64,000 nucleotides of DNA, from the NCBI RefSeq assembly GCF_041320595.1, contig NZ_CP166625.1:1995501-2059500 (forward strand). Reading direction: 5' to 3'. Position 1 is the first letter of the stretch. Every line of letters starts with the position of its first letter. The stretch is from Pleomorphomonas sp. PLEO (GTDB lineage Bacteria > Pseudomonadota > Alphaproteobacteria > Rhizobiales > Pleomorphomonadaceae). Below the pieces are notes generated by a model. The model did no database searches. It saw only the letters and a list, made by a program, of their open reading frames with translations, and was not told the origin of the DNA. A program made the translations under genes and the position numbers. This document shows, in pieces, positions 55,276 to 63,185 of the stretch.

Positions 55276-55385
55276 GCCTGAGGTTCTCTTTCTCACGCAG
55301 AGAAGGGCACGTATGGACGCCACACGGGCGGCTATCTGTCTATTCCGTATATATAATTCTGTCTTCTTCAGCGAAGGCGGAGGGC
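55276..55385. repeat. Repeat R3 copy
   Basis: CCTGAGGTTCTCTTTCTCAC with GCAGAGAAGG, an AT-rich spacer (CCGTATATATAATTC) and the inverse arm CTTCAGCGAAGGCGGAGG. Diverged copy between fic and the phosphatase gene. Confidence 0.6.
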
Positions 55386-55392
55386 AAGCTTC

Positions 55393-55986
55393 CTACCTTG
55401 GCGCGATGGGGCGCCAGGGGTGGAGGAGGATTTGGTTTTCCGGGGCGTAGGCCCAGTAGTGGCCCTGGAAGGGTTGGTCGTGGGCGCGGGTGATGGGCGT
55501 GCCGAGCAGGTGGCAGAGCAGCAGGGTGCCGACGCCGCCGTGGGCGACGATGGCAATGTCGCCCTTGGTTTCTTCCGCGATGATGGCTTCGAAGGCGGCG
55601 CGGACCCGTTGCTGGGCGTCGATGGCGCGTTCCCAGCCGCGCACGGAGGCGTTCGGCGTGGCGAAGAACTGGTGGGCGAGGTCTTCGAATTCGGCTGGCG
55701 GCAGGAAGCTGGTGGCGCCGCGGTCGTTTTCGTGCAGGTCGGGGTGGATGCGAGAGGGCAAGTTGAGGGTGGTGCTCAGGATGCCGGCGGCTTCCATCGC
55801 CTTGGTTTCATCGCTCGACCATATCGAGGTGACGGCTTGCATCTCGGGCGAGGCGGCGAAAGCCCGCATCCGCGCGATGCCCCTGTCGGCGAGGTGCCAG
55901 CGCGGGACGAGACGGCCGGGATCGACCACCACTTCCGGGTGGGTGATGAAAAAGACGTGGCGCAAGGCGATCTCCGTTGAAGGCAA
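55393..55986 (-). CDS. Histidine phosphatase-like protein (RHG altered)
   Basis: A 197-residue protein of the phosphoglycerate mutase-like superfamily: HVFFITHPEVVVDP at the start, WSSDETKAMEAAGIL (second phosphate-binding region), LHENDRGATSFLPP and IAIVAHGGVGTLLL (late catalytic His). The canonical RHG is replaced by THP, keeping the nucleophile His but losing Arg and Gly; the branch-specific HPEV form suggests a variant family. Substrate unknown. It stands alone between R3 repeats. Confidence 0.8.
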   Translation of the reverse strand: MPSTEIALRHVFFITHPEVVVDPGRLVPRWHLADRGIARMRAFAASPEMQAVTSIWSSDETKAMEAAGILSTTLNLPSRIHPDLHENDRGATSFLPPAEFEDLAHQFFATPNASVRGWERAIDAQQRVRAAFEAIIAEETKGDIAIVAHGGVGTLLLCHLLGTPITRAHDQPFQGHYWAYAPENQILLHPWRPIAPR

Positions 55987-56123
55987 GGGGGGGCGTTCCG
56001 GAGATGATAGGCCGCGCTTTGCGACGATCGGAGAACAGGGGGGCGGTTATAGGGGGGGAAGTGCCTTCACAAGGCGGCAGGGATCGGATCGGCACGGGAG
56101 CCTGATAGTTGCGGCATGCCCCA

Positions 56124-56548
56124 TTCTGCCTGAGGTTCTCTGCCTTCGCAGAGAATGACAGTTTATGGGTAGGGGCGCGCCGCTATCTATCTGTTTTATA
56201 TATACAATTTTTTCATCCTCCGCGCAGGCTGAGGACCTCAGGCCGAAAGGGGCTCCATGAGCACTATCAGGCGTCCATGTCCTTGGAGCGCCATATCGGC
56301 CGATCGCCTCTTCCTGCCTGAGGTTCTCTGCCTTCGCAGAGAATGACACCTTATGGGTAGGTGAAAAAGCCGCTACCTATCTGTTTTATATATAAATTGT
56401 CATCCTCTGCGCAGGCATAGGACCTCAGGCCGAAAGGGGCTCCGAGGGCACTATCAGGCGCCCATGTCCTTGGAGCGCCATATCGACCGATCACCTCTTC
56501 CTGCCTGAGGTTCTCTTTCTCACGCAGAGAATGACAATTCATGGGTAG
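56124..56548. repeat. Repeat R3 array (two full units plus a half)
   Basis: CCTGAGGTTCTCTGCCTTCG with CAGAGAATGACA, spacer ATCTGTTTTATATATA, then CATCCTCTGCGCAGGC with GGACCTCAGGCCGAAAGGGG, repeated with a period of about 200 bp. GGAGCGCCATATCGRCCGATC recurs between units. No gene lies in 55987-56560. Confidence 0.8.
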
Positions 56549-56560
56549 GGTCGGGCTCCC

Positions 56561-57175
56561 TTACTCCCGCAGCCCCCGGCATGTCGCCCTTACCAGCCAC
56601 TCGATCTGCGCTTCCAGCGCTTCGAGCGGCACCGCCACCAGCCGCTCCTCCAGTCCTAGGGTGACGATGCCGTGGACGGCGGCGAACAGGGTGCGGGCGG
56701 TGAGGGTCTGGGCCGTTTCGTCGAGGTCGGGGAGGAGGAGGGCGAGGGGGGCGGCGACGTGGCGGAACAGGCGGAGCTGATCGTCGGCGGCCCAGGCCGG
56801 CAGCACCATGTCGTCGGCCAAGTGCAGTTCGAACAGGGTGCGCCATAGCCGCAGATTGTCGCGCGCGAAATGCAGGTAGGCGTGGGCGATGGCGACGAGG
56901 CGGTTCACCGCGTCGTCTTTCGTTTCGAGCGGCAGGGCATCGGAGGTGGCGGTCAGCGCCTCGCCGAGGCGGCCGAGGGTGCGCGAGGAGACGCGGAGCA
57001 GGAGCTCGTCGAGATCTCCGACGATGTTGTAGAGGCCACCCAGGGCGATGCCGATGTCGCCGGCGAGGTCGCGCGCCCTGAGGCTTGCCGCGCCGCCCTC
57101 GGCAATGCGGCGTTCGGCGGCGTCGATCAGGGCGGAAAGCTGGGCGTGACGCCGTTCGGAGAGGGGGGCATTCAT
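56561..57175 (-). CDS. TetR family transcriptional regulator
   Basis: A 204-residue regulator. HTH: AERRIAEGGAASLRARDLAG then DIGIALGGLYNIVGDLDELL. The C-terminal part contains WAADDQLRLFRHVAAPLALL, typical of the WHG-type TetR_C_13 ligand domain. It is divergent from the LplT-Aas fusion gene; three TGAAC-N3-GTTCA palindromes lie between, so it probably represses both. The ligand could be a fatty acyl compound given the target; that is inference. Confidence 0.87.
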   Translation of the reverse strand: MNAPLSERRHAQLSALIDAAERRIAEGGAASLRARDLAGDIGIALGGLYNIVGDLDELLLRVSSRTLGRLGEALTATSDALPLETKDDAVNRLVAIAHAYLHFARDNLRLWRTLFELHLADDMVLPAWAADDQLRLFRHVAAPLALLLPDLDETAQTLTARTLFAAVHGIVTLGLEERLVAVPLEALEAQIEWLVRATCRGLRE

Positions 57176-57201
57176 CGGCGTTTACCTATTTCGATGCGAT
57201 T

Positions 57202-57272
57202 TGAACGACGTTCATTATTTGTGTTGAACGATGTTCATTTTTTGGCTACATAAATCTCATGAACAATGTTCA
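57202..57272. promoter_or_regulatory. Three TetR operators upstream of aas fusion
   Basis: TGAACGACGTTCA (57202-57214), TGAACGATGTTCA (57225-57237) and TGAACAATGTTCA (57260-57272) are 13-bp palindromes TGAAC-N3-GTTCA with centres 23 and 35 bp apart. They lie in the promoter gap of the divergent TetR and acyltransferase genes. Confidence 0.75.
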
Positions 57273-57399
57273 TACCACGGGAACGATCGGAGCTGAAGCG
57301 CGTTGATGGGGTGGGCGTCCGCCCGTCATTTGCGTTTCAGCGGCGTTTGCTTCCTTATCCAGTCGCCAGGCGTTTCCGCCTCGGAGGTCATCGGTTCCC

Positions 57400-60300
57400 A
57401 TGAGCAAGTCGCTCCTGATCCAGCGCCGTTTCGGGCCGCTGTTCCTCGTGCAGTTCTTTTCCGCCTTCAACGACAATTTCCTGAAGAACGCCCTGGTGTT
57501 CATGATCCTGTTCCAGATGGGCGTTCAGGGCGGGGAGTCGCTGGTGACCATTGCCAGCGGCATCTTGATGCTGCCGTTCATCTTCCTGTCGGGGTTGGGC
57601 GGCCAGTTGGCCGACCGCTATGACAAGGCCCGCGTGGCGCAATGGTTGAAGCTGGTCGAGATTTCCATTGCCGGCCTGGCGGTTCTCGGCTTCGCCATCC
57701 AGTCGGTCAGCGTGCTGATGTCGGCGCTGGTGCTGTTCGGGGTGATCTCCGCCCTGTTCGGGCCGATCAAATACGGCATCCTGCCCGACCTTCTGGCCCC
57801 CTCGGAGCTGGCGCGCGGCAACGCGCTGGTGGAAGGGGCCACCTTCGTCGCGATCCTGCTCGGCACCTATGCCGGCGGTTTTGCCACCGGCGCCTATGGC
57901 GGCCCTATCGTGTTCGGCGTTGCCATGATGACGCTGGCCGTGGGCAGCTGGCTTGCCGCCCTGGCGATGCCCAAGGTGGGTGCCGCCAGCCCGGAAGCGG
58001 CTGTTGATGCCAACGTTTTCGGTTCCACCGTGCGGCTGATCGGCGAACTGTGGGCGGAGGCGCGCCTGTGGCGCACCGGCGTCATGGTCAGTCTGTTCTG
58101 GATGTTCGGCGTGGTGGCGATGGCGCTGATGCCGACCATGGTGAAGGATATCCTCGGCGGCCGCGAGGCGGCGGTTTCGGCCTATCTGACGGTGTTCGCG
58201 GTGTCGATCGCCCTGGGATCCGGCCTCGGCGCCTGGCTGTCGGCCGGCCGCATCGTGCTGTTGCCAGTGCCGGTCGCCTCGGTAGCGATCGGCCTTGCCG
58301 CCCTCGATCTTGCCTCAACGCTGTCAGGCCTTGCCCCAGCTCCGGCCACCGACAGCCTCCGCGAATTCTTCAGCCACCCCGGCGCCATCCATGCCGCCCT
58401 TGATCTCGCCGCCCTGGCGATCGCCGGTGGCGTGTTCATCGTGCCGTCGTTCGCCGCCGCCCAGCATTGGGCGCCGGTGACCCGCCGTGCCCGGGTGGTC
58501 GGCGCCATCAATGCGTTGACGGCCCTGTTCATGGTGGCTGGCGCCGGCGCGGTGGCCGCCGCGCAGATGCTGGGCGCGACCGTGCCGATGGTGCTGGTGG
58601 CGCTCGGCGTGGTGGCGCTCGGTTCGGCGGTGTGGATTTTCCGCGTGCTGCCGACCAACCCGCTCAGCGATCTCGTCTCCATTCTGCTGCGCGCCGTGTT
58701 CCGCATGGAAGTGACCGGCACGGAGAACATTCCGCCGGCCGGGCAGGGGACGATCATCGCCCTCAACCACACCAGCTTCCTCGATGCCGTGGTCGCCATA
58801 TCCTTGCTCGACCGCGATCCGGTGTTCGCCATCGACCACACCATCGCCGAGGCCTGGTGGGTGAAGCCGTTCCTGCGCTTTACCCGCGCCATCCCGCTCG
58901 ATCCGACGCGGCCGCTGGCCACCCGCTCGCTGATCGCCGCCGTCAAGGCTGGCGAGACGCTGATCATCTTCCCCGAGGGGCGGATCACCGTCACCGGCAC
59001 GCTGATGAAGGTTTACGACGGCGTCGGCCTGATCGCCGAGAAGTCCGGGGCGCCGATCGTGCCGGTGCGGCTGTCGGGCCTGGAATCGACGGTGTTCAGC
59101 CGTTTGAATTCGCTGCAGGTGAAGCGCCGCTGGTTCCCCAAGGTGACGGTGACCATCATCCCGCCGGCCCGTCTCAGCCTGCCGGACACCCTCAAGGGCA
59201 AGCTGCGCCGGCAGGCGGCCGGCAACGCGCTCTACGGCATCATGTCGGACATGATGTTCCGCACCACCGACACCGACCTCAGCATTTTCGAGGCGATCGT
59301 CGCCGCCGGCCGCCAGAACGGCGCCGGCCGGGTGGCGGTGAGCGACCCGGTGGTCGGCAAGCTCAGCTATCGTCGCCTTTTGATGGGCGCGCGCATTCTC
59401 GGCCGCAAGCTCATGCCGCTGACCGCACCGGGCGAGGCGGTGGCGCTGATGGTGCCCAACGCCGTCGGCGGCGTGGCGGCTTTCCTGGGGCTGCAAGCGA
59501 CCGGCCGCGTGCCGGCGATGATCAACTTCACGGCCGGCCCGACCAACATTCTCGCCGCTTGTGCCGCCTGTGAAGCCAAGGTGTTCGTCACCTCGCGCGT
59601 GTTCGTGGAAAAGGGCCGGCTGGAGCCGGTGATCGCCGCCATCGGTGACAAGCTCAGGATCGTCTGGCTGGAAGATCTCCGCGCCACGGTGACCAGGGGC
59701 GACAAGATCGACGCCCTCCTCAACTGGTCGCGCCGGCAGACCGATGCCGGCCCGGATACGCCGGCCGCCATCCTGTTCACCTCGGGGTCGGAGGGCACGC
59801 CGAAGGGTGTGGTGCTCAGCCATCGCAACATCCTGGCCAACGTGGCGCAGGTGGCGGCGCGCATAGATTTCTCGCGCCCCGATACCGCCTTCAACGCGCT
59901 GCCGATCTTCCACTCCTTCGGGCTCACCGCCGGGCTGATCCTGCCGCTGGTCTCCGGGGTGTCGGTGTTCCTCTACCCGACACCGCTGCACTACCGGATC
60001 ATCCCGGAACTGGTCTACGAGACCAACGCCACCGTGCTGTTCGGTACCGACACGTTCTTGAACGGCTACGGCCGCATGGCCCACCCTTACGATTTCCGCT
60101 CGCTGCGCCTGCTGGTGGCCGGCGCCGAGGCAGTGAAGGAGGCGACGCGCAAGCTCTATTCGGAGAAGTTCGGCCTGCGCATCCTGGAGGGCTATGGCGT
60201 GACCGAGACGGCGCCGGTGCTGGCGCTCAACACACCGATGTATAACCGCGCCGGCAGCGTCGGCCGCCTGCTGCCCGGCATCGAGCATCGGCTGGAGGCG

Positions 60301-60795
60301 GTGGACGGCATCGAGGCGGGCGGACGCCTGCATGTGCGTGGGCCCAACGTGATGCTCGGCTATCTCCGCACCGAAAAGCCCGGCGTGCTCGAGGCCCCCG
60401 AGGAGGGCTGGTACGACACCGGCGACATCGTGGCGATCGACGGCGACGGCTTCATCGCCATCAAGGGCCGCGCCAAGCGCTTCGCCAAGATCGGCGGCGA
60501 GATGGTGTCGCTGGCCGCCATCGACGCGCTGGCCGCCGGCTGCTGGCCGGGCGCCGCCTCGGCCGCCGCCAGCGTTCCGGACGCCAAGAAGGGCGAGCGC
60601 ATCATCCTGGTGACCGACAAGACGGGGGCAGACCGGGACACCTTCATGGCCTTCGCACGCGGGCGCGGCGCGACGGAACTGATGGTCCCCAGCGAGGTGC
60701 TGGTGGTGCCGGGGTTGCCGCTGCTCGGTTCGGGCAAGACGGATTTCGCGGCGCTGGGGAAGCTGGTGGAAGCGCATGCCGTAGAAGCGGCGTAG
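57400..60795 (+). CDS. aas: LplT-Aas fusion: lysophospholipid flippase, acyltransferase and acyl-ACP synthetase
   Basis: A 1131-residue three-domain inner-membrane protein. Residues 1-420 are an MFS lysophospholipid transporter (QFFSAFNDNFLKNALVFMIL). Residues about 430-620 are a PlsC acyltransferase with ALNHTSFLDAV (NHxxxxD, near 455) and IIFPEGRITVTG. The rest is an AMP-binding synthetase with ILFTSGSEGTPKGVVLSH (near 790), GYGVTETAPV and GWYDTGDI. It flips lysophosphatidylethanolamine inward and re-acylates it. In E. coli lplT and aas are separate genes. Repressed presumably by the divergent TetR protein. Confidence 0.93.
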   Translation: MSKSLLIQRRFGPLFLVQFFSAFNDNFLKNALVFMILFQMGVQGGESLVTIASGILMLPFIFLSGLGGQLADRYDKARVAQWLKLVEISIAGLAVLGFAIQSVSVLMSALVLFGVISALFGPIKYGILPDLLAPSELARGNALVEGATFVAILLGTYAGGFATGAYGGPIVFGVAMMTLAVGSWLAALAMPKVGAASPEAAVDANVFGSTVRLIGELWAEARLWRTGVMVSLFWMFGVVAMALMPTMVKDILGGREAAVSAYLTVFAVSIALGSGLGAWLSAGRIVLLPVPVASVAIGLAALDLASTLSGLAPAPATDSLREFFSHPGAIHAALDLAALAIAGGVFIVPSFAAAQHWAPVTRRARVVGAINALTALFMVAGAGAVAAAQMLGATVPMVLVALGVVALGSAVWIFRVLPTNPLSDLVSILLRAVFRMEVTGTENIPPAGQGTIIALNHTSFLDAVVAISLLDRDPVFAIDHTIAEAWWVKPFLRFTRAIPLDPTRPLATRSLIAAVKAGETLIIFPEGRITVTGTLMKVYDGVGLIAEKSGAPIVPVRLSGLESTVFSRLNSLQVKRRWFPKVTVTIIPPARLSLPDTLKGKLRRQAAGNALYGIMSDMMFRTTDTDLSIFEAIVAAGRQNGAGRVAVSDPVVGKLSYRRLLMGARILGRKLMPLTAPGEAVALMVPNAVGGVAAFLGLQATGRVPAMINFTAGPTNILAACAACEAKVFVTSRVFVEKGRLEPVIAAIGDKLRIVWLEDLRATVTRGDKIDALLNWSRRQTDAGPDTPAAILFTSGSEGTPKGVVLSHRNILANVAQVAARIDFSRPDTAFNALPIFHSFGLTAGLILPLVSGVSVFLYPTPLHYRIIPELVYETNATVLFGTDTFLNGYGRMAHPYDFRSLRLLVAGAEAVKEATRKLYSEKFGLRILEGYGVTETAPVLALNTPMYNRAGSVGRLLPGIEHRLEAVDGIEAGGRLHVRGPNVMLGYLRTEKPGVLEAPEEGWYDTGDIVAIDGDGFIAIKGRAKRFAKIGGEMVSLAAIDALAAGCWPGAASAAASVPDAKKGERIILVTDKTGADRDTFMAFARGRGATELMVPSEVLVVPGLPLLGSGKTDFAALGKLVEAHAVEAA

Positions 60796-60869
60796 CGCTT
60801 CGGGACGGTTGATGGCGGATCGATACGGGGCTCCGAGGACATGGGCGGCTGATAGTGCCCTCGGAGCCT

Positions 60870-61375
60870 CTTTCGGCCTGAGGTCCTCTGCCTGCGCAGA
60901 GGATGACAAAATTATATATAAAACAGATAGATAGTGGCGTTTTCACCTGCCCATAAGGTGTCATTCTCTGCGAAGGCAGAGGACCTCAGGCAGGAAGAGG
61001 CGATCGGCCGATATGACGCTCCAAGGACATGGGCGGCTGATAGTGCTCATGGAGCCCCTTTCGGCCTGAGGTCCTCTGCCTGCGCAGAGGAAGACAGAAT
61101 TATATATATAAAACAGTTAGATAGCGGCGTTTTCACCTGCCCATAAGGTGTCATTCTCTGCGAAGGCAGAGGACCTCAGGCAGGAAGAGGCGATCGGCCG
61201 ATATGACGCTCCAAGGACATGGGCGGCTGATAGTGCTCATGGAGCCCCTTTCGGCCTGAGGTTCTCTGCCTTCGCAGAGAATGACAGGATTATATTTATG
61301 GAACAGGTAGATAGCGGCGCGCCCCTACCCATAAAGTGTCATTCTCTGCGAAGGCAGAGAACCTCAGGCAGGATG
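60870..61375. repeat. Repeat R3 array (three units)
   Basis: Three units of CCTGAGGTCCTCTGCCTGCG-type hairpins, an AT-rich ATTATATATAAAACAGATAG spacer and the inverse TGTCATTCTCTGCGAAGGCA arm, period about 190 bp. Units are nearly identical. The array fills the gap 60796-61490 between aas and the SorC regulator gene. Confidence 0.82.
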
Positions 61376-61492
61376 GGGCGATCGGCCGATATAGCGCTCC
61401 GAAGGCGATAGGGGGCGTGGCACTTGTCGGTTGTATCGACCAATTTCTTTCATCCTCAAGGCTCACGGCGCTTTGCAAATATGCTAGCAGTT

Positions 61493-61508
61493 CCGATCAA
61501 ATGAGCGG
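61493..61508. promoter_or_regulatory. SorC-type operator 1 (upstream of its regulator)
   Basis: CCGATCA-AA-TGAGCGG differs at one position from the perfect palindrome found at 62472. It ends 12 bp before the regulator's ATG, consistent with autoregulation. Confidence 0.6.
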
Positions 61509-61520
61509 AGATGCTTCCAG

Positions 61521-62468
61521 ATGCCCAAACGCCCCCTTCAGAAACTCCAGGCCGCCCTTGTGGCGCGCCGGTACTATCTGGAAAACCAGACCAAATCGGA
61601 AATCGCCGACAAGCTCGGCATCTCCCGCTTCAAGGTGGCGCGGTTGATCGAGACGGCGCTGAAGGAAGGCATCGTTCACATCGAGATCCGCGACCAGAGC
61701 GAGCTCAACACCGAGCTGGCCGAGCGGCTGCGCGAGGTCTATGGCCTCAAGGTGGCGCTGGTGCTCGACGGTCCGGACCTGCCGTCGACCTCGCTGATCG
61801 AGCCGCTCGGGCTGCTGGTGGCCGATTTTCTCGAGGAGACGCTGACTGACGGGCAACTGCTCGGTCTGTCCTGGGGGCGGACGCTGGCGGCCGCCGCCAA
61901 GGCGGTGTCCAACCTTCCCAAGGTGGATGTGGTCCAGGCGGCCGGCAGCCCGGCTCGGCTTGATCTGTCGCAGAACCCTACCGAACTGGTGCACCGGTTC
62001 GCCCGCGCCGCCGGTGGTCAAGCCTATCCGCTGTTCGGGCCGATGTGGGTGGAAGATCCCGGCCTGATCGACAAGCTGAGGGCCGAACCGTCGATTGCCG
62101 ACGCCATGTCGCGCTACGACAAGATCGACGCGCTGGTGGTCGGCGTCGGCTCCTGGCGGCCCCAGGAATCCTGCCTTTGCTCCGGTTTTCCCGAGGATTG
62201 GCGGCGCGAGGCGCTGAAGCACAACGTGCTGGCCGATATCTGCGCCACGCTGATCGACCCCGAGGGGCGGGCCGTTCCCAGCCCGCTGGATACCGCCGGT
62301 CTCTGCCTCAGCACCGAACAGCTGCGGCGCATTCCCGAACGGATCGTCGCCGGTGGCGGCCTCGAAAAGGTCGACGCCATCCGGGCGGTGCTGAAGGGCG
62401 GCTGGGTCACCACCATGATCACCGACAGCAGCGTGGCGCGGCGGCTGGTGGAGGAAGCACGCTCCTAG
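61521..62468 (+). CDS. SorC/DeoR family sugar-binding transcriptional regulator
   Basis: A 315-residue regulator. The N-terminal helix-turn-helix reads YYLENQTKSEIADKLGISRF then KVARLIETALKEGIV. The C-terminal sugar-binding domain has LGLSWGRTLAAAAKAVSNLP (phosphate-binding loop region) and IVAGGGLEKVDAIRAVLKGG. It should sense a sugar phosphate. Matching operators lie before this gene and before the following SIS-xylulokinase unit. Confidence 0.9.
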   Translation: MPKRPLQKLQAALVARRYYLENQTKSEIADKLGISRFKVARLIETALKEGIVHIEIRDQSELNTELAERLREVYGLKVALVLDGPDLPSTSLIEPLGLLVADFLEETLTDGQLLGLSWGRTLAAAAKAVSNLPKVDVVQAAGSPARLDLSQNPTELVHRFARAAGGQAYPLFGPMWVEDPGLIDKLRAEPSIADAMSRYDKIDALVVGVGSWRPQESCLCSGFPEDWRREALKHNVLADICATLIDPEGRAVPSPLDTAGLCLSTEQLRRIPERIVAGGGLEKVDAIRAVLKGGWVTTMITDSSVARRLVEEARS

Positions 62469-62471
62469 TAT

Positions 62472-62487
62472 CCGCTCAAATGAGCGG
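62472..62487. promoter_or_regulatory. SorC-type operator 2 (upstream of SIS/kinase unit)
   Basis: CCGCTCA-AA-TGAGCGG is a perfect 16-bp palindrome four bases after the regulator stop codon and 64 bp before the SIS gene. It shares 15 of 16 bases with operator 1. Confidence 0.7.
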
Positions 62488-62551
62488 TCATATACTCACT
62501 TGACGACAAAAGCCTGAGCACGTATGACTACCCATGCCAAGGGAGGCATAC

Positions 62552-63175
62552 ATGCAGTCAGATCAAGATTGGCTCGACAGGGCCAGGAACGTCGTTCGCG
62601 CCGACGCGGCTTCGATCACGTCTATTCTCGACAGTGTCGACGACAGCTTTCTCGCCGCCGCGCGGCGTCTTTCCACCTGCCGGGGCAAGATCCTGGTGAC
62701 CGGCAGCGGCACCTCGGGCAACGTGGCCTCACGCGGTGCGCATATCCTGTCGGTGTGCGGCACGCCGGCCTTCTACCTGTCGCCCGGCGACGGTCTGCAC
62801 GGCGGCCTCGGCGTGCTGCAGGCCGACGATGTGGTGCTCGCGCTTTCCAAGGGTGGCAGCTCGGCCGAACTCAACGATTTCTGCGCCCGCGCCAAGACGC
62901 TGTGCTCCGGCCTGATCGCCGTCACCGCCGACCCCGCCTCGCCGCTCGCCGCCATGGCCGATCACGTCATCGTCCTGAAGCTGCCTGTTGACGGCGACCT
63001 CGGCGGCGTCGTCGCCACCGGCAGTTCGCTGGCCGCCGCGGCGGTGACCGACGTGCTGGCCGAGATGCTGCGCGTGGCCAGAGGCTACCCCTGGGAGAAC
63101 CTGTTGTTCACCCACCCCTCCGGCGCGGTTGGACGCGACGCGGAGAAGACCTTGAAGCGGCTCGGCAGCAACTGA
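62552..63175 (+). CDS. SIS-domain sugar isomerase (KpsF/GutQ-like)
   Basis: A 207-residue protein made of one SIS domain: KILVTGSGTSGNVASRGAHI, DVVLALSKGGSSAELNDF and the late FTHPSGAVGRDAE, which resembles the HPGGALG region of arabinose 5-phosphate isomerases. The CBS domains of KdsD are absent, as in catabolic homologues. GGGAGG precedes the ATG at 62552; an upstream ATG at 62534 lacks a site. It probably isomerises a pentose or hexulose phosphate for the adjacent kinase pathway. Confidence 0.82.
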   Translation: MQSDQDWLDRARNVVRADAASITSILDSVDDSFLAAARRLSTCRGKILVTGSGTSGNVASRGAHILSVCGTPAFYLSPGDGLHGGLGVLQADDVVLALSKGGSSAELNDFCARAKTLCSGLIAVTADPASPLAAMADHVIVLKLPVDGDLGGVVATGSSLAAAAVTDVLAEMLRVARGYPWENLLFTHPSGAVGRDAEKTLKRLGSN

Positions 63176-63185
63176 GGGTAACGCC

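Noticed and set aside
58324-60909. Minus-strand open frame of 861 codons across the LplT-Aas gene
   Set aside because: Composition is typical of antisense frames in high-GC DNA (rich in Arg, His, Gly, Gln) and it shows no family similarity; the plus strand encodes the complete fusion protein.
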